A stretch of 64,000 nt of DNA from Diphasiastrum complanatum (Eukaryota; Streptophyta; Lycopodiopsida; Lycopodiales; Lycopodiaceae): positions 47,960,870-48,024,869 of the forward strand of contig CM055102.1 of the NCBI GenBank assembly GCA_029204225.1. Reading direction: 5' to 3'. A program made the position numbers and the translations under genes. The notes under the pieces were generated by a model that had not been told where the DNA came from, ran no database searches, and saw only the letters and a program-made list of their open reading frames with translations. Positions 32,100-44,049 of the stretch are shown here, piece after piece (position 1 is the stretch's first letter; each line of letters opens with the position of its first letter).

Positions 32100-33990
32100 T
32101 ATTGATTTATATTTCAACACAAAGGTGCAAATGGAACCTTCATTCTCTTTTTCTTATGGTGGAAGGCTTTGTCTGAGGGCCCTTGCGTGAGGGCTTGAGC
32201 TCGTCGACCTCCACGGAAGGCCCAAGGCCCAATGTTCTTATGGCCGAGGAGAGTAGGATTCTACACCTCAAAACAAGAATGGGGTCCTTGTCACTACATA
32301 ATGGTGATGAGAAAGCAAATTTCACATCAAAAGGCAAGAAAAAGACTCATCCATTCAAGAAGTTCCAAGGCAAGGAGGCCGAGGCAAAGGATGGAGGATC
32401 TACCTCCAAAGGGAAGTAAAAAAACAAAGCCAAGCTTAAGTGTTTCTTTTGTGGGAAGAAAGGACACTTTGCTTCCGTTATAAGAAGAAGAATGCACAAG
32501 GGAGTGAAGATCAAGGCAACCTTGCACAAGGGAGGAGAAAGAGGATGGCTTCAAGACATACTTGATGGTAGCATCTACACCAAGATCAAGCCAAGAGACA
32601 TGGTGGATTGATAGTGGGGCTAGCTCCCACATGTCATTCAACAGGCATTATTTTTGTACTCTACTTTCTTGTAATGATTCGTAGACACTGCTCGTGATCA
32701 AGAATGTAAGATAGATGGCATAGGATCTATTCCATTATGCTTAGGATCATCTAAGAGGATAGATCTTGATAATGTTTTGTATGTTCCATCCTTACTGTTG
32801 GTCAACTAATGGACAATGGACTAGATGTACATCTCAAGAATGGACAATGGACTAGATGTACATTTCAAGAATGGAGTGTGTTCCATCTTGAAAAGTGATA
32901 AGTGCATAGCTAGTGGCATTAAGCAAGGAAGGCTTTTTAAGTTGGATACTAATGCGGCCATTGAAAGTGCGAATATGGTTAGGGAGGAGTTGACTCAAGT
33001 GAAGCTTTGGCACAAAAGATTAGGCCATCCTAATCTTCAAGCATTGGAATCCATGGCATCAAAGGAGCTAGTTCTTGACCTACCAAAATCTTTCAAGAAG
33101 TGTGGCAAAGTGTGTGAGGCATGTGACCTTGCAAAGTCACACAAGACTTCCTACAAGAGATCTTTGACAAGATCTCACCTTTGGATCTTATTCATTCAGA
33201 TGTACATGCTTTTTCTCATGAAAGTAATTGAGGTGCCTTAATGTATGTGACTTTCATAGATGATTGTACTAGAGTCACTTGGATTGAATTATTGTCTAAG
33301 GAAAGCCTTGTATATGAAGCTTTTGTAAAGTTTAAATCTCTAGTGGAAAAGCAACTTAGTTCTTGCATTAAAGTTCTAAGATGTGATAATGGAGGAGAGT
33401 ATATCTCCAACAAGATGAGAGACTTTTGTGAGATCAATGGCATTAAGAGAGAGCTCACTTGTTCCTACACCCCCCAACAAAATGGGGTGGCCTAGAGGAA
33501 AAATAGGAGCCTTTGTGAATGTGCAAAGTCTTTGAGACTTGATGCATCTCTACCCATCTCTTTTTGGGAGGAGGCCATAACTTGTGCAAATTACTTATGT
33601 GATAGGCTTCCTAGTAGTGCTATTGATGGGATCTCATCATTTCAAGCTTTGTTTGGCAATAAGCCCAATGTAAAAGATTTTAAAATTTTTGGATGTATAC
33701 GTGATGTCTACATTCCTTTGGAAACTAGAAGGAAAGAAGATGCAACTTCCTTCAAAGGAATATTTGAAGGCTATAGTGAAAATAGCAAAGGATATAGGAT
33801 ATTTGATCCTATTTCAAGCAAAGTAAAAGCTAGCAAGCATGTCTTATTTGATGAATCTCAAAGTTACAAGTTGTCTCCAAGTGCATCTAATCTTTTAGGT
33901 GATAAAGATCTTGCAAAACCCGAGGAGGAGCTTCTTGAAAATGATATTTTGGAAGATCAAGATCAAGTACCAGAGGGGCCAAGAAGATGA
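32100..33990 (+). pseudogene. Copia C: gag tail, protease and integrase
   Basis: Plus-strand copia relic without LTRs. The gag tail (from about 32183) leads to zinc knuckle CFFCGKKGHFAS near 32440 with the last cysteine lost. Protease motif WWIDSGASSHMSF near 32607. A short tandem duplication and stops follow. The integrase zinc domain is near 32995-33130 (LWHKRLGHPNLQALE ... CEACDLAKSH). The integrase core starts near 33241 (YVTFIDDCTRVTW, LRCDNGGEYIS), with TAG replacing the catalytic glutamate codon in GVA*RKNRS (GAG to TAG). The C-terminal integrase region continues to about 33990 and then ends abruptly at non-copia DNA. RT and RNase H are missing. Confidence 0.82.
32808..32869 (+). repeat. 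31-bp tandem duplication in copia C
   Basis: Two adjacent 31-bp units (AATGGACAATGGACTAGATG...) between protease and integrase regions, with one difference. Confidence 0.85.
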
Positions 33991-33999
33991 GTGCCACCC

Positions 34000-36992
34000 C
34001 AATGGACTCGTCATCCACATACTATGCTCACCTGATGTCTCCGATCCTAGTCACCATCTTGCTAGACAAGCCGAACTCCAAAGCATCACCTGCTCCACCT
34101 GGCTCCTAGCATTTGCTCGCTCTCTCTGGCTATGTGCCACCCGACACCATGCCAACGCAAGCATATCCCTGAGTCGCCGCTCACGGGATCCCGAGACTAC
34201 TGTCTCCCTGATCATATTGAGGTATATGGCTCTGACTGACTTCCTCTAGGCTTATCAATGATCTCACCACCTGAGAATCTGCACCATGAAAATTTCAACA
34301 TTTGTGCCAAGCCTAGACTCCTGCAAATACAGCCAAATGGATGAAAGCTATAGATAGCTTATCCACACCCGTGATGGTAGATGTCTCCCCATCGATGCCA
34401 ATGTCCAAAACTGGCCCCCTGCTGTAATGCCATCATGTACTCCCAAATGAGCACACCATGAACTCTACAGTAGATCGCTAGCAAAACACCCATCATAAGT
34501 GTTTGCCTTTCGATCACACCCTGTGCGATCTCCATTAGCTCTCCAACCTAGAACTAGCTCTCAAAGCTTCACGCTTTGTCCATTTGTGTTTGCAGCTTCC
34601 TGATTCCATTATAAATCACCCCGTAAGTCCTGTCCATGCCAATGACTCAAGTCCAATATGAAATAGCTGCCCCTTGATCATCATCCCATGTCATCCTGCA
34701 GTGTTGTGCCTACCAGGTATCCCAATGTTATCCCTGATCACAAAGATCTGAGCATCTACCCTACAATGCCCACATGTATTCCCTCAAGCTAGCTCCAAGC
34801 TGCTCTTGTGAATGGTTCCAAACCACTCCCCGAGAATACACTAAGATGTGAACTCCAAAGCCACCATCAAGTCCCTCACATGACTGTGCATGCCAATATC
34901 CCTCCAAGTGAACCTGTGAGATCTTCCATGGCCCAAACCAAATGATCTGCACCTTGCCATCACTGGAATCTACATCCCTGATGCAATCCTGATATGGCAA
35001 ATTGACTTGACTTATCCAAACTGGCAGTTGAAGTGTATCTCCTCGATGACAAACCTGATACACCGTTCTATATCCTCCGCGTGTCCCACACACAACGTCC
35101 AATGCAAGTCCACTATCTTGCCCAATGGCTTCTAACTGGCACCACCTCGCACTTCCATCACCTGTGACCTCCAAAATGTGTGTATCTCCAAGCTAGCCCA
35201 TATTTCTCTCTGAACGAGAAATTTCCAAGCTACAAATGCGTGTGTCAATGCAGCTATGACTTGACTCGACAATGCCACTGTCAATCATACCTGTGAGAGC
35301 GTTCTCCCAAAATGCCACTTGACGTTGGTTGGTTCGAATCCCAAAAGTTGAACCTGATCACAAGAATTTTTCACCTGTAACTGGCATAACATGCCTACCT
35401 CTCACCTGTGATTGCTTGCCCTCTCAAAATTGTTGCCAATGATGAGTAGTCACATCGCCAAACTACACTTCTGTCGCCAAAAGTAGCTTTCTCCACGCAA
35501 TTCTGCTACCATTCGCCCCCATACCACATTTACCACTTTCAAACACCCTATTATCTTGTCAAGAGTAAGTAATAATGATTCCAAAGCAATAATGCCTCAT
35601 TGTACCGCCCTGTAGGTGGTTTCACCAACCAAAAATTGCCCCAAATTTGGCCCTACGCTACCCAAATAGTGAATGTAGCCCATCACTAGGTCACCCGCAC
35701 TCTGCTCAATAGAATGGTGATGGAAACACTCCAAAATGCATTTCTCCCTGCTCTGTGACATCGCTCTGTCCACTGGCTCTAAGCAGCCAGTTTTAGGGAT
35801 CATTTTGGCCCAAGGATGGCCAAAAAAGGTGCCCTCTAGCCAAAGATAGGTCCATTTCCAAAGTGCCTTGCAAATTTGAACTGTATTTTCATTCTGAAAA
35901 TTTTTAATGAAGAAAGAGCATTTCCTGTCCTTCGGGTCCCTTCAGCATTTCAGTCTAAATTTTTTTAATGAGAATTCTTCAAAAATGGCCTTCATTTTTC
36001 ATAGGACCTTTCAAATACATCCAGGCCATTGTTTAGCATCTTATGGCCCACGTTGCTATATGAGAAGTCAATCTCGGCCGTCTATCGCAATGGCACCCGA
36101 TCCTATGGTTCAAACATTGTTTGCGCACTGAACTCATTTCTTACATGCACCAAATGCCTACGGCCGCTAGCTACTCCTATGGATTGGAGCGCACGATGCC
36201 CTCTCTCTTTCTTCCTCCCTTCTAAACTCTCTCCAAGGTTTTACAGCTATAGAGACTGATCTGATCGCAACCCTCCAGTATCTTCTCTTGCTCGCGACCG
36301 TCCACGAACTCCTCTAGTTAGGTTCACACTAGTAGGGTGCCCATCTGTAGCCGTTTACAGATCCAAAATAGGTCGCTTGCAGTGGAAGATCCATGCCTTT
36401 ACACCCTACAAACCCTAGCAGCTTTGAAGATAAGGATATTTTGGACATTTTTCCACATTTTCCAGTGGTTCTTTTTGCAGCTCATCATCTGACTGAGGTC
36501 ACCCTTCCTCTAGTGATCTGATCCAATTTACAGTTCTTCAATTGATGCGATATTGACTGCAAACAAGCCGCTTTTCCCAGAAATCCGTCAACACCCCATA
36601 AAACTGAAAAATTTTAATTTTTTTTCAGTTTTCCACACAATCTGACCCTATAAATTGTTATGGCCCTCTGTCACTGCTCTTTGCAAATCCTCTGCAAGCC
36701 CCGTTGCGCCAAACGGCTGTCCACACAATGAGTTATGAAGCCACCATCGCTGATTTCTCCAAAACCACCGAAACTACAAGTTTCTCCGTGAATTCTCCCT
36801 GGAATCCACCTACGACGATCGTTTTGATCTTCCTCGAAGTTTCGATCAAAGGAACTTTGCTGTCTCATGTCATCCGGACTACCGATACCCCGTATGGAGT
36901 CCTCTCTCCTGAGATGCTCCGAGTGCTATTTTTCCTGGTGAAAGACGCTATCCAATAGCTCCACCGGATCGTGCATACCTGCATCACCTTGA
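34000..36992 (-). mobile_element. Non-coding interior of an LTR element (LARD-like)
   Basis: About 3 kb on the inner side of the PBS at 36994-37005 with no gag, protease, integrase or RT motif in any frame. With the LTR at 37017-37478 this resembles a large retrotransposon derivative, a non-autonomous element with a non-coding interior. The left LTR is not present; the left end simply abuts copia C near 33990. It could instead be a normal element's leader joined to unrelated DNA. Confidence 0.4.
34761..35174 (-). CDS. Unrecognised 137-codon ORF in the non-coding interior
   Basis: An uninterrupted frame rich in Gly, Val, Trp and His (for example IIWFGPWKISQVHLEGYWHA). No family recognised. 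An open frame this long is unusual in this decayed window, but its composition and lack of motifs leave chance as the simpler reading. Confidence 0.15.
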   Translation of the reverse strand: MEVTGDGSARWCQLEAIGQDSGLALDVVCGTRGGYRTVYQVCHRGDTLQLPVWISQVNLPYQDCIRDVDSSDGKVQIIWFGPWKISQVHLEGYWHAQSCEGLDGGFGVHILVYSRGVVWNHSQEQLGASLREYMWAL

Positions 36993-36993
36993 T

Positions 36994-37005
36994 GCTCCGA
37001 TACCA
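36994..37005 (-). other. Primer-binding site, one mismatch
   Basis: The minus strand reads TGGTATCGGAGC, one transition from the usual copia PBS TGGTATCAGAGC. Confidence 0.7.
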
Positions 37006-37016
37006 AGTTAAAATTC

Positions 37017-37478
37017 TGTTAGGATCTACTACAGTATGCAGATCACATCACACAATCACCATAGCCACTCCTCACAAGCTCTCAAAGATGGCGCAACAAA
37101 AGTTGATAGATTAAAAAGAAACATTGTAGATATAGAGTATTCACAAACTGCATGAAAAGGCAGGTGTCCTAAAATAGGCCTACCACTTGTCAAACTAAGG
37201 TCAGGCCCAATATGGCCAAATTCGACCGACAAACTTGGGACATGCCCCCAAGTATAGCAAGTACTATAAATAACTCATACAGGTAGTTCCTCCTATGTTT
37301 GGCTACTCGGCTAACCCAAGTAGCCGGCTACGGGATCAGTCCCCGATCAATATATCCTAACGGGTCACGTCCCAATCACAACCATATACAGTAAACCAAA
37401 TAAACTGTACAGTAATTACATCATCACATTTAGAGCTTATACTAATGAATCAGATCACAAGCTGATTTCTAACTAACA
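37017..37478 (-). repeat. 5' LTR of the LARD-like element
   Basis: On the minus strand it starts TGTTAGTTAGAAATCAG and ends GATCCTAACA, with inverted TGTTAG/CTAACA ends. Eleven bases separate it from the PBS, slightly more than usual. Its outer end falls inside a copia RNase H frame (37483 on), so the element sits in an older copia. An alternative outer end at 37498 would give the same CTAACA. Confidence 0.6.
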
Positions 37479-37482
37479 CTTC

Positions 37483-37720
37483 TACAATACACCTAACAAA
37501 AGATCCCGTGTTCCATTCCAGAACAAAGCACATTGTGATCAAGTATCACTTGATCAAGGATCTAATTGAAAAGAGGATGCTGCAAACCACCTTCATCGGA
37601 ACGAAAGACATGGTTGTTGACATCTTCACCAAAGCCCTGGACAAAGGACTCTTTGAGAGACAGAGGAGCAGTCTCGGGATCATAAAGCTATTGTGCTTTG
37701 AAAGAGAGATGAAAAAACAA
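37483..37720 (+). pseudogene. Copia RNase H C-terminal fragment
   Basis: The plus-strand frame reads IHLTKDPVFHSRTKHIVIK, then MVVDIFTKALDK and FERQRSSLGI, the usual end of copia RNase H. The N-terminal part is missing because the LTR at 37017-37478 interrupts it. No polypurine tract or LTR is clear downstream. Confidence 0.75.
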
Positions 37721-38659
37721 AACGTTTCTAATTACAAAGCTTTGCTAGCTTTCAGTCCTCTGCCTGACGAAGATGTTTGCGAACACGAAAGTCAAGAGAC
37801 ACGAAACACGAAAGTTTCACGAACACTTGACCGAAAGACATGAATGCGAAAGATTTGCGAACGAGAATCTTTTGCGGTCGAGCATGAGAAAGTCAGACGA
37901 TGGAAATGAAACCAACAATGCGACATGAAAAATGTTGCGAAAGACTTTCTGCCCTCATGCTCCAAAGAGTACCAGCAAAGATCACACAAGTACCCAGAAG
38001 TACAGATGTCTGGAGGACGCGGTTGTGAGAGAGGAGGAGCAAATCTGCAACTCGCACGCATGCAAGGAGAGTGCCAGCAGAGCGGATCTAAGTGTCCCAT
38101 GCTTCAAAGGTTTTGAGTTGGTGCACCATATCCTCGTGGATCGTAGGATCCCAATGTTTATACATCAACAATGCAGATCAAATCATTGTGATCGTTAAGA
38201 TTGAGATCAATGGCCTGCAACTATTTGAAAGGGTCCAATGTTATATGAAGTGTAAAGTGGCTTTCAACTTCTTTAGAAATCTTCATCTTGAAATTGGAGT
38301 TGGGTCCCTTCACATGTGAAAGGGGAAGTTTCTTCAAAAGGAAGAAATAGTTCAAAAGTGCATTAGTCGTTTTGGACCAAACGAAGAGCTACAGACTTCA
38401 AACGAAGGGCACCCAAACTGTACTTGCAAGTACAATACTACAAAACAGAGTGATTGTAGCGGAGAATGCACTCAGTGGACGTCAAATCTCTTTTTCCCCT
38501 TTCAGGGAGCGGGTAGTCAGGAGTGAGAGGTAAAAGACATTGTTTGGAAAGTGACTTGGCTTGCAAAATGCCACCTAAGCGATGGGATGCCCTGGTGTGA
38601 AATTTTAGTAGGTCATCAAAATAAGTAACCACCTGAATAGTGCCCAAATAGAACAGGGA
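37721..38659. other. Non-coding stretch, CGAAAG-rich at left
   Basis: 37770-37900 is rich in CGAA/CGAAAG words and CpG, in contrast to its flanks. It may belong to a copia 3' LTR, but ends were not found. Nothing else recognised. Confidence 0.3.
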
Positions 38660-39110
38660 GAGCACATTCAGACTTATATGACTAAAATCAAGACAACGAG
38701 GGATGAACTGCATTTTATTGGTGAGCGCACACGTGATGTTGAGCTGGTGCACAATGTATTGTGAGACATTGAAGAACCTTATCAAATGCTTTTAAGTGGG
38801 ATAACATCAAGAGAAATATTACCAACCTTTGACGAGCTCATATGAATCTTGATGCAAGAGGAGCAGCGACGAGATATGGTGAAAGTTAGATGTCAATATA
38901 CTGATGATCACAAGCACTTGCGACACGTCAAAAACAAGGCAAAGGCAAAGGTAAGAAAAAGTGTAAGCAACAATTTTCCAAGACTCAGGAGGATGAGGGA
39001 TCATCTATCAAGACCAAGAAGAAGGAAAAATGCTTTCATTGCGGCAAAAAGGGCCGTTGGAAAAGCGAGTGTCAAAAACTCTTGGTAGAATCAGACAAGG
39101 GAAAACCAAA
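38660..39110 (+). pseudogene. Copia D: gag C-terminal half
   Basis: Plus-strand gag in frames broken by stops (YMTKIKTTRDELHFIGERT, then LPTFDEL, then MQEEQRRDM). A lysine-rich stretch and the zinc knuckle CFHCGKKGRWKSEC near 39030 follow; the expected histidine of the knuckle is replaced (GRW for GHW). The gag N-terminus and 5' LTR were not found. Confidence 0.75.
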
Positions 39111-40330
39111 GCAAGCAGGTAACCTTGTCGACGAAGGTGAAGTTGATAGCATATTTATATCAGCATTGGCATCCAATCAAGATGATCAAGCTTGGTACAT
39201 TGACTTGGGAGCCACAGGACACATGATAGGTAATAAATACTGGTTCAGTAGCTTGAAAGAGTTGGACAATAGAACATCTATTTCACAAGCAAATGGTGAT
39301 GTGTGCAAGATCAAGAGGATAGGCACCGTTTCCATCCAACTACCTGATGGCAAAAGAAAGGCAATCAAGGAGGTACTTTATGTACCAAGTTTGAAGAAAA
39401 ATCGACTTTTCATTGGTGTCATTACTGATCAAAAGTTGAAAGTAGAATTTGCCCACGATCATTGCTTTGTGAAGGATGTGAACCAAAGTCATTGCGGATG
39501 GTATAAGGGAGCCCAATAGTAAATTGTACTGTTTGAATGCTACAATTAATTGGCAACATGGACTTATCTCATCCATTCCATCACAAACCAATTGTGGCAT
39601 AAAAGACTGGGTCATTTGAATCTAGGAGCCCTTAGCTTGATGAGAAAATTGGAACTGGTGAAAGGATTGCCTATGATGGAAGACCACTTGCAGATGATGT
39701 GCGAATCCTGTGTGTATGGGAAGCAACATCGAGAAAAATTCAAGAAAGGTGGTGTTGCAAGGGCGAAGAACATCCTGGGCTTGATCCACACAGATCTATG
39801 TGGGCCTATATGAGGACTATGTCTAGGTGGAGCTTATTATTTTATGACCTTCATAGATGATATGTCACGTAAGACGTGGATATACTTCTTAAAGAAGAAA
39901 ATTGGATGCTTTTGCCACTTTCAAGAGCTTCAAGGCAATGGTCGAAAATCAAACAGGCAGGAAGATCAAAGTCCTAAGATCTGATAGTGGAGGTAAGTAC
40001 AAGTCTACTAAATTCAATGATCTTTGTGATCAATATGGGATCAAAAGACAATTTACGCAAGTTCATACTCCTAAACTCAATGGTGTAGTTGAGCGCAAGT
40101 ATCGTATGATTGTGGAGAGTGCCAGATCTATGCTTGTTGAGATGAAACTACTAAAAGATTTTTGGTTAGAAGCATGCAGTACCGTAGTCTATCTTCAAAA
40201 TAGAAGTCCTACCATTGATGTGCCAAAGATAACACCTGAGGAGGCATTCAAGAAGAAGAAGTCAAAGGTGAACCACTTGCAAATCTTTGGATGTAAGGCC
40301 TTTGTGCACATTCCTAAGGAAGAGTGACGT
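39111..40330 (+). pseudogene. Copia D: protease and integrase
   Basis: Protease motif reads WYIDLGATGHM near 39195, with DLG where active copies have DSG. VLYVPSLKKNRLF follows. Integrase zinc domain near 39585-39730 (LWHKRLGHLN ... CESCVYGK), then core HTDLCGPI with a TGA straight after (39812). A frameshift near 39905 leads to LRSDSGGKY, HTPKLNGVVERKYR (catalytic Glu kept) and IFGCKAFVHIPKEE, ending at TGA near 40325. Two nonsense changes and one frameshift inactivate it. Confidence 0.83.
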
Positions 40331-42020
40331 AAGCTTGATGTAAAAGCTGTAAAGTGCATATGCTTAGGATATGATAATCGTGTACACAAAGATGAGGATG
40401 TTGAGAAAATGGATACGTCTAGTGGGAAAGATGGTAAAGTGAGAATTCCTCTTGATGATGGACCCTTTGTTGACTTTCCTGGTGATGGACAAATGGATAC
40501 ACCTAATGATGTTGCTACTCAACCTCAAGAGATAGGTTATGTTGAAGTGAAGGATGATGACATTTTGGTCAAGGCCATGGAAGAAGAGATAGAGTCAATT
40601 GCTAAGCGTAGCACATGGAACTTAGTGGAACCATCCATTGGCAAGAAACTCATTGGTTGTAAATGGGTATACAAGACTAAGTACCATGCAAATGGAAGTA
40701 TAGTAAAGCACAAAGCAAGATTGGTGATCAAAGGCTATGCACAAAGTAAAGGCATCGACTATGAGGAGACCTTTGCACCAGTATGTAAGTGAAATACTCT
40801 ACATCTACTTGTTGCTTTAGCTTCACATTTTGGTTGGCCTTTACATCAGATGGATGTGAAATCTGCTTTTCTAAATGGTGAGCTAGAAGAAGAGGTGTTT
40901 ATGGATCAACCTAAAGGCTTTATAGCGAAAGGACAGGAGAATTAAGTATGTTGCTTGAAGAAAGCACTTTATGGTCTCAAGCAGGCACCACATCATGGTA
41001 CAACATGATTGATGCCTACATTTGTTCTAAGGGGATGGTGAGAACACACTCTGATCCAAACCTTTATGTCTTATGCTTTGATGATATGATTGATCTGGTT
41101 GTTTTTTATGTTGATGACCTGCTTATTACAAGAAATAATCAAGAGATGGTAGATGACAAATTTCAGCCTAATGCATTATTGCCTTGGAGTGGAAGTGAGG
41201 GAAAAAGGACATGAGGTGGGACTAACACAGGTGAAGTATGTCAGAGAGTTGCTGCACAAGTTCAAACTATAGGATTGCAAGCCAACGAACACCTCCATTG
41301 AGCCAGGTAAAAAACTTTCTAATCTTGACAAATCACGGCCATTTGATGCTACAATGTATAGGCAGTTAGTAGGGAGCTTGATTTATCTTACCATGACTAG
41401 ACCAGATATATGCTATATTGTTGGTATTGTAAGTTAATTTATGGCATCACCTATGGAAGCGCATTGGAAGGCAGCCAAACGCATTTTGCGATATGTCAAA
41501 GGCACTTCCAATTATGGCTTGGTGTACAGGAAGCATGACAATTTACCTAAGTTATATGGCTATGTGGATGCGGATTGGGGAGGTGACTGTGATGATCGTA
41601 GATCCACCACAAGGTATGTATTCCAATTTTGTGACAGTTATTTTTCCTGGTCTAGTAAGAAGCGAAGTATAGTTGCTCTATCCACAACAGAAGCAGAGTA
41701 TAAGACAATGTGTAGCACAACACAAGAAGCCATATGGTTGAGGCAGATCTTGGATGAGGTTGGCATGAAACAGGAAAATCCCATGATTATACATAGCAAT
41801 AGTCAGAGTGGCATTTAGTTGGCAAAGAATTCGGTGTTCCAATGCTAGAACCAAACACATCGAGATTCACTATCACTTTATACGTGAGAGGCTGCTGAGT
41901 AGGGAAATTAATGTTGTTCATTGTAGTACAAATGAGCAACTAGCTGACATTTTCACTAAGCCACTCATTAGAGAAAAGTTTGATAAGTTTAGATCAAAGC
42001 TTTATGTACTTAAACTTTGA
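40331..42020 (+). pseudogene. Copia D: RT and RNase H
   Basis: RT starts near 40409 with an acidic linker, then STWNLVEP, IGCKWVYKTKYHANG, GIDYEETFAPVCK and a stop, then QMDVKSAFLNGELEEEVFM, LKKALYGLKQAP, and FYVDDLLITRN near 41105. The frame shifts again; RNase H follows with RQLVGSLIYLTMTRPDI, HWKAAKRILRYVKG, DADWGGD, ALSTTEAEY and the C-terminal TKHIEIHYHFIRERLL, LADIFTKPL. At least three stops and several frameshifts. This is the longest copia pol on the plus strand of the window. Confidence 0.85.
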
Positions 42021-42068
42021 TGCTATGTATATGGATGTATAAAAAGTAGATTCTACTTTTAGGGAGAG

Positions 42069-42308
42069 AGTTAGAATTAAAGTAGAACTACTGTGTTACT
42101 GCACTATGGGTCCTATCAGTGGATTAGGACTAGTTGGCCTCACCACGAGGCAAGTCGACGGGACACGTGTCCCGTCAATGGCAACCTGAGCCATACATGG
42201 GTTGCCAAAGTGAAAAAGTATATGTACAGTGTATTTTGGTTTTCAGAAATATAGTTGCTATGTGAGCTTGGAGTGGAGAGCGCTTTCTATCAATGTTATT
42301 GAGTTGCA
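42069..42308 (+). repeat. Probable copia D 3' LTR
   Basis: Follows the RNase H end by about 50 bp and a purine tract (TAGGGAGAG). It starts AGTTAGAATTAAAG (TGTTAG expected, one change) and ends near GAGTTGCA at 42308, where a minus-strand copia begins. About 240 bp, so short or truncated. Confidence 0.5.
42157..42176. promoter_or_regulatory. 20-bp perfect palindrome with G-box core
   Basis: GACGGGACACGTGTCCCGTC equals its own reverse complement and centres on CACGTG, the plant G-box bound by bZIP and bHLH factors. It lies in the U3-like part of the copia D LTR, where promoter elements are expected. Function is inferred. Confidence 0.6.
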
Positions 42309-42309
42309 T

Positions 42310-43640
42310 GATCTATAATCCTTTTTAGAGCGAATTTTAATTCCAAGATCATCCAAATGAACAAGATGAAAGAACTGGTGATAAGTAGAACACCTTGAAA
42401 ATAAGTCTCCAAGTGCTTTTGCCAAAGCACCATCTTCATAAGCCTTACTAGCATGGAACATAGATTGAAGAAATCCAATTGCCTTCTCCTCCTTGAGATG
42501 ATCCAAGCTCCTCTTGACCACACTTCCACAAGGATTAGCTTCCAACTTGAAAAAATTTTCACATCTAGTCCCTCTTGCTACCATTTCACCATTCCTCTTA
42601 ATCAAGCAAGCATCTTTCCAAAGTAACTTAGAAACCGTCATCAAGCATTTTACCAACACTTATGAGATTCATGGTGAGATTAGGCACAAAGAGTACATGA
42701 CTAAGAGTCATAGTGGAACCAACACCAATTGGTACACTACCAATTCCTTCTATCTTGAATTTACCATCAATAGGAAAGAAGATAAATTTTTTTAGCTCCA
42801 TTGTAAGGTGTAAGATGAGTGAAAAATTTCCTTGAACTAGTCATATGAGAACTAGATCCACTATCTATCCATCATGCATTTCCATCTTCAAAACTAGAAG
42901 AAGAGTACATTGACATCATGAGAGAATCTTTATCATAACTCCCTTCTACCTCACCTTCACTCTCTTTAGTAAGGTTAGCTTGCTTGAAGAACTTTTTTTT
43001 CATGAAACAATTAGAAGCAAAATTCTCTTATTACCACAAAAGAAGCACTTCTTGTTAGATTTGCAAATTATGAATCCTCATCACTCTCCTCCTTTGATTT
43101 TTCCTTCTTGAAATGTTGATGCTGCTCTTTTCCCCTTCCTCTTGGCTTTTCCTTTGAGAAGAAAGCTTTATCCTCTCCACCATCCTTCAAGGAAAGTTGA
43201 TTAATCCTCAATAGCTTGTTCTTTTCCCTACACTCCTCATAAATGAGAATTCCTTGTAGTGCCTCCAAGCTTGGAAGCTCCTCCTTTATTGCATAAGATT
43301 GAATAAGGTTGTCAAATTCATCCTTCAATCCATTTAGGATCACTTGCACTAACTCTTTTGAGCTGAGATGGTCTCCTATGCAAGCAAGCTCTCTATGAAG
43401 ATCTTTCACTCTCAAAACATAATTTGAAGCACTCTCATCACTCTTTTGGAAGCTTTGAAAGATTTAATGGCTCCTTAGTGTGACAAACCTAGATGTGTTC
43501 CTTGACTCATAAATGGATTGTAGTGTGTCCCAAGCCTCTTTGGCGGAGATGCAAGAGCCAACTCCCTCAACACTTCATTGGATACATTCATCTTGATGAT
43601 ATGAAGGGCCATCCTTGCTCTCTTTTGTTGGGGGTATTCC
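42310..43640 (-). pseudogene. Copia F: gag and protease, pol replaced
   Basis: Minus-strand copia. Gag reads ALHIIKMNVSNEVLREL near 43600, then VKDLHRELACIGDHLSSKEL and VQVILNGLKDEF. A decayed zinc knuckle CFFCGNK near 43045 continues in another frame as NFASNCFMKKK. Protease WIDSGSSSHMTSS near 42860. Pre-integrase part CLIKRNGEMVARGTRCENFF near 42590. Instead of the integrase zinc domain, an unfamiliar coherent frame follows (HLKEEKAIGFLQSMF, YEDGALAKALGDLFS) and ends near 42310 against the copia D LTR. Integrase, RT and RNase H are absent. Confidence 0.75.
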
Positions 43641-44049
43641 TAAGAAAGTGTAAATAAATAAAATCATCCAATAAAATGTGTTGCGAGGGCATGACATATT
43701 GCGTGTATAAGCCCACGGCCCAATGAGCACGCAAATAAAGCTATAAATAAAATAAACATGACTTGGGCCTTGGAATTAAAATAAAACTAGAGGCTCAATG
43801 TCATTTTTAAACTTAGAGATTACTTTTTAGAGTTGGGAACAAAAGAAAATGGTGGCAAATTGGTGGAATGCTCATCAAAAAGTTGGCAATAGACTTCCAC
43901 CAAAGAAATCCTATCATGGATTTGGTGAATTTTTTTCTATCAAGGATCCCTTGTGGTTTTCACATCACATTCATACAAAGGATCCACTCAAGAAGTATCT
44001 CAAGGTTTTTTGTTTAATCTAGTATCTCATCAAGCTAGTTTTTGAGGAG
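43641..44049. other. Non-coding stretch
   Basis: No coding sequence. Ends at a purine tract (TTTTTGAGGAG) before the LTR at 44050. Confidence 0.35.
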
